Shown in pieces: positions 7,253 through 9,276 of a stretch of DNA of 9,276 nt. A program made the translations under genes and the position numbers. Origin of the DNA: an uncultured Prevotellaceae bacterium (GTDB lineage Bacteria; Bacteroidota; Bacteroidia; Bacteroidales; Bacteroidaceae); contig CAMHPM010000040.1 in NCBI GenBank assembly GCA_946187025.1, positions 1-9,276 of the forward strand, given 5' to 3'. The notes under the pieces are model-generated. The model saw only the letters and a program-made list of their open reading frames with translations, was not told the origin of the DNA and did no database searches. How positions within the stretch are numbered: the stretch's first letter is position 1; the number at the start of each line of letters is the position of its first letter.

Positions 7253-7360
7253 ACTCCTACGCTCGCAGCAAAATTGTCCAACGCTCTCAGCAAAATTATC
7301 CTACGCTCTCAGGCAAATTCTCCCACGTGTGTGATAAAACTTATCAACACAGGCAAGTCC

Positions 7361-7376
7361 GCCTTTCATCAAAGGC
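7361..7376 (-). terminator. Hairpin just after the cysE stop codon
   Basis: GCCTTT-GATG-AAAGGC (minus strand) is a perfect 6-bp stem with a 4-nt loop, 12 nt beyond the cysE stop. No T-run follows, so it is at best a weak terminator or 3' end protector. A second A/T-rich hairpin containing TGATAA/TTATCA lies shortly beyond, at 7328-7351. Confidence 0.35.
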
Positions 7377-7388
7377 CGTCACGTCCGG

Positions 7389-8177
7389 CTATATACCCTC
7401 ACCGTCAATAAAGCCTATGTGCTGTATAGGACGCGACTGACGCACATGCGAATGAGGCGGCACATCGTGAGTTATCCACAAGTTACCACCAATCACTGAG
7501 TCGTGGCCAATCCTGATGCGCCCCAACACCGATGTGTTTGAGTAGATGGTCACATGGTCTTCGACGATGGGATGGCGGGGCGTGTCAATCATGTTGCCGT
7601 CAGCATCGCGACTGAAGTGCTTGGCACCAAGTGTCACTCCCTGGTAGATCATCACTCCCGTACCGATAATCGACGTGGCCCCGATGACGATACCCGTACC
7701 GTGGTCGATACCGAACGAAGCACCTATCTGTGCTGCCGGATGAATATCGATACCTGTGACCGAATGGGCTCGCTCGGTTATGATGCGCGGCAGAAGCGGC
7801 ACTCCCAGTTCGTGGAGTGCATGGGCCACACGATAATGGAGCATCGCCGTGAAAGCCGGATAGCAGCTTATGACCTCGAGGGGTGAAGTCACGGCCGGGT
7901 CGTTGGTTGCCACGGCATCGATGTCGCTGCGCAGGAGAGCGCCAATGGTCGTCAGGCGTGCCATGAAACGACTGCCCACGATATCGGCATCAAGTCGCGG
8001 CTCAGCGGAGGATGTGCTCTGACTTGCTTTCAGTGACGAACCGATGTGACTTATCAGCTGGCCGAAGAAGTCGCCATCTGTCATCTGACCGAAGACCTCT
8101 GGGAAGAGCACACACTTCAAGTCGTGCATCATGAGATCGATTTCTGCATTCGAAGGGAGTATCGGATATTGTTGCAT
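7389..8177 (-). CDS. cysE: Serine O-acetyltransferase
   Basis: A 262-residue cytoplasmic enzyme that transfers acetyl from acetyl-CoA to L-serine, giving O-acetylserine, the first step of cysteine synthesis. The N-terminal helical domain covers residues about 1-138. The left-handed beta-helix of hexapeptide repeats runs from about 140 to 240 (TGIDIHPAAQIGASFGIDHGTG, IGTGVMIYQGVTLG, SVIGGNLWITHDVPP). The catalytic pair is visible: His159 in GIDHGTG and Asp144 in TGIDIHP (E. coli His158 and Asp143). The protein ends GEGI. The E. coli enzyme ends GDGI, the peptide that inserts into the active site of CysK to form the cysteine synthase complex. The gene follows cysK by 99 bp on the same strand with no -7 box in the gap, so co-transcription is likely. 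The start ATG at 8177 has an A-rich leader and no Shine-Dalgarno. The extended N-terminus resembles Bacteroidales and EpsC-like forms. Confidence 0.95.
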   Translation of the reverse strand: MQQYPILPSNAEIDLMMHDLKCVLFPEVFGQMTDGDFFGQLISHIGSSLKASQSTSSAEPRLDADIVGSRFMARLTTIGALLRSDIDAVATNDPAVTSPLEVISCYPAFTAMLHYRVAHALHELGVPLLPRIITERAHSVTGIDIHPAAQIGASFGIDHGTGIVIGATSIIGTGVMIYQGVTLGAKHFSRDADGNMIDTPRHPIVEDHVTIYSNTSVLGRIRIGHDSVIGGNLWITHDVPPHSHVRQSRPIQHIGFIDGEGI

Positions 8178-8215
8178 ATTGAGTTTGTTGTATGAAAATA
8201 AAGGGAAGTTAAGGG

Positions 8216-8242
8216 GGGGGGAGCAGATAGGGGACTCCCCCC
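8216..8242 (-). other. cysK-cysE intercistronic GC hairpin with G9/C9 homopolymer
   Basis: GGGGGGAG (8216-8223) and CTCCCCCC (8235-8242) are perfect 8-bp inverted arms around an 11-nt loop. The left arm lies within a run of nine G residues (8213-8221; C9 on the transcribed strand). No T-run follows on the minus strand, so it is unlikely to end transcription fully. It may stabilise, process or attenuate the cysK-cysE mRNA. The rest of the 99-bp spacer is A/T-rich filler. Confidence 0.5.
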
Positions 8243-8276
8243 GCTATTCATTGTTTATTATTAATTATTCATTGAA

Positions 8277-9191
8277 TCAGTCGAACAGCCCTGTAGAGAG
8301 GTAGCGCTCGCCTGTGTCGGGCAGCAGAGCCACGATAGTCTTGCCTGCATTCTCGGGTTTGCTGGCCAGTCGCAATGCTGCAGCGAAGGCAGCACCCGAC
8401 GATATTCCGACCAGAAGTCCGTCGGTATGTGCCAGCGAGCGGGCACCCTGTCGTGCATCGTCGTCGCTTACAGTGAGTATTTCATCTATCACACCGGCAT
8501 CATACGTGTCGGGCACGAAGCCGGCACCGATGCCCTGAATCTTATGCTTGCCAGCAACACCTGTTGACAGCACAGCCGAAGACTCGGGTTCGACGGCAAC
8601 TACCTTCACCGTCGGGTTGTGACGTTTCAACGCACGTCCCGTACCACTTACCGTACCGCCTGTACCTACTCCTGCCACAAACAAATCGACAGTTCCGTCG
8701 GTAGCCTCCCATATCTCCTCACCCGTAGTACGTTCGTGCATTGCAGGATTAGCCGGATTGACAAACTGTCCGAGTATCACGGCACCCTCGATTTCGGCTT
8801 TCAACTCGTCGGCACGACGTATCGCACCCTTCATTCCTTCGGCTCCGGGTGTCAGTTCGAGCTGAGCACCGTAAGCACGCAACAGGTTGCGACGTTCCTG
8901 GCTCATGGTGTCGGGCATCGTAAGAATCACCTTATATCCACGGCTCACACCTACCCATGCAAGCCCCACTCCTGTGTTTCCGCTCGTAGGTTCGATGATG
9001 GTGGCACCTGCCTGAAGCAATCCACGCTCCTCGGCATCGAGAATCATGGCAAGTGCAATGCGGTCCTTCACACTGCCGCCAGGGTTGAAATACTCAAGTT
9101 TAACGACTACGCGTGCCAACTGACCTTCACGTTTCTCTGTCTCCAGTAATGGTGTACGACCAATCAGGTCGGTGAGTTTGTTGTAAATCAT
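8277..9191 (-). CDS. cysK: Cysteine synthase (O-acetylserine sulfhydrylase)
   Basis: A 304-residue cytoplasmic PLP enzyme (fold type II) that makes L-cysteine from O-acetylserine and sulfide. Lys42 in NPGGSVKDR carries the PLP Schiff base. TSGNTG (69-74) binds the substrate carboxylate, GVGTGGTVSG (174-183) binds the PLP phosphate, and GISSGAA (262-268) lies near the cofactor. The C-terminal LLPDTGERYLST is a family hallmark. Length and frame are normal. The start MIYNKLTDLIGRTPLLE matches the usual beginning of the family. The enzyme works with the serine acetyltransferase encoded 99 bp downstream, and they probably share one transcript. A cystathionine beta-synthase-like or CysM role is less likely, given the close CysK-type motifs and the neighbouring cysE. 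Confidence 0.96.
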   Translation of the reverse strand: MIYNKLTDLIGRTPLLETEKREGQLARVVVKLEYFNPGGSVKDRIALAMILDAEERGLLQAGATIIEPTSGNTGVGLAWVGVSRGYKVILTMPDTMSQERRNLLRAYGAQLELTPGAEGMKGAIRRADELKAEIEGAVILGQFVNPANPAMHERTTGEEIWEATDGTVDLFVAGVGTGGTVSGTGRALKRHNPTVKVVAVEPESSAVLSTGVAGKHKIQGIGAGFVPDTYDAGVIDEILTVSDDDARQGARSLAHTDGLLVGISSGAAFAAALRLASKPENAGKTIVALLPDTGERYLSTGLFD

Positions 9192-9211
9192 AGTAATAAT
9201 TATTTATAAGT

Positions 9212-9247
9212 TAAACATAAAAATGCCTGTAATAAGTTACACACAAA
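9212..9247 (-). promoter_or_regulatory. Weak cysK promoter candidate
   Basis: On the minus strand TATGTTTA (9219-9212) matches seven of eight positions of TAnnTTTG, and TTTG (9247-9244) lies 24 bp upstream, longer than the usual 19-21 bp. A short inverted repeat, TGTAA-TAAG-TTACA (9228-9241), sits between them. The window ends 85 bp upstream of the gene, so the true promoter may lie beyond it. Confidence 0.2.
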
Positions 9248-9276
9248 AAAACTCCGCCTTCATCTCACGATGATTA

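Larger units (their letters stand above)
6945..7351. repeat. Array of about 18-19 diverged 21-22 bp repeats between convergent genes
   Basis: An A/T core resembling AAAATTT recurs with starts near 6958, 6979, 7001, 7023, 7045, 7067, 7089, 7111, 7133, 7154, 7175, 7197, 7218, 7239, 7269, 7291, 7313 and 7335. All steps are 21-22 bp except one of 30. The 14-15 bp between cores fall into blocks. The left block is CTTAAGTTTATGA-like, with a perfect 21-bp copy at 6964-6984 and 6986-7006. The second is CTGAACTCGTAGGA, nearly identical four times over 7054-7133. The central block is GTGGTnCAAATTATTAAA (about 7165-7245). The right block is CCTACGCTCTCAG (7256-7320), which is the second block inverted: its complement shares CTGAnnnCGTAGGA. 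The period is not a multiple of three, so this is not a coding repeat. The rest of the gap (6849-6944 and 7352-7388) shows little besides a short hairpin. I do not recognise the family. Confidence 0.85.

Noticed and set aside
7045..7345. MITE or insertion sequence remnant based on the large palindrome
   Set aside because: No transposase fragment and no flanking target duplication are visible, and the symmetry comes from internal repeat units, not terminal repeats. Not excluded, only unsupported.
6945..7351. CRISPR array
   Set aside because: The constant part is only about 7 A/T-rich bases, the variable parts are 14-15 bp and related to each other, and there are no cas genes.
7213..7440. 75-codon plus-strand open frame over the repeats and the cysE 3' end
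   Set aside because: It runs through non-coding repeats with a 22-bp period and into antisense cysE, with no initiation signal.
7472..7480. Perfect DnaA-box sequence TTATCCACA
   Set aside because: It lies inside cysE and encodes part of the conserved LWITHDVP segment. The near-match TTATCAACA at 7341-7349 is part of the array, and no dnaA, dnaN or other origin genes are present.
8245..8274. TATTCATTG repeated 21 bp apart after cysK
   Set aside because: Low-complexity A/T-rich spacer where a 9-bp repeat is readily expected by chance.

Overview
The window reads as a chromosomal segment of a Bacteroidales bacterium, most likely Prevotella-like. The grounds are several matches to the Bacteroidetes -7 promoter box TAnnTTTG, A-rich leaders without clear Shine-Dalgarno sequences, a large multidomain secreted glycoside hydrolase with a C-terminal tail like those of type IX secretion substrates, and AT-rich spacers between roughly 50% GC genes. 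Five protein genes fill most of it. No RNA gene, insertion sequence or CRISPR array was recognised.

Layout, left to right. Positions 25-951 (minus) hold a CorA-family divalent cation transporter. It is preceded at 952-1279 by an unusually long leader region with a well-matched distal promoter. Positions 1280-5248 (minus) hold a 1322-residue exported protein: DUF4861-like N-terminus, GH105/GH88-like unsaturated glycuronyl hydrolase, Ig-like, F5/8 type C, second Ig-like and LamG-like domains, then a sorting tail. A 166-bp divergent regulatory region (5249-5414) separates it from an exported tyrosine/dual-specificity phosphatase at 5415-6848 (plus). A 540-bp gene-free stretch (6849-7388) follows between two convergent genes. 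Then come serine O-acetyltransferase cysE (7389-8177, minus) and cysteine synthase cysK (8277-9191, minus), in transcription order cysK-cysE.

Functionally, cysK and cysE form the two-step serine-to-cysteine pathway. The CysE C-terminus ends in GEGI, the type of tail that docks into the CysK active site. The GH105 protein and the phosphatase are exported and divergently transcribed. Their promoters lie so close that RNA polymerase binding should be mutually exclusive, but a shared pathway is not shown. No SusC/SusD pair is visible, so the GH105 gene looks like an orphan of a polysaccharide utilisation locus, at least within this window.

The least explained element is the 6945-7351 stretch. 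It is an almost unbroken series of about 18-19 diverged units with a 21-22 bp period. Each carries an A/T core resembling AAAATTT at a fixed phase. The units change orientation around a centre near 7205, giving a large imperfect palindrome whose inner arms are 24 bp and perfect. I do not recognise this family.
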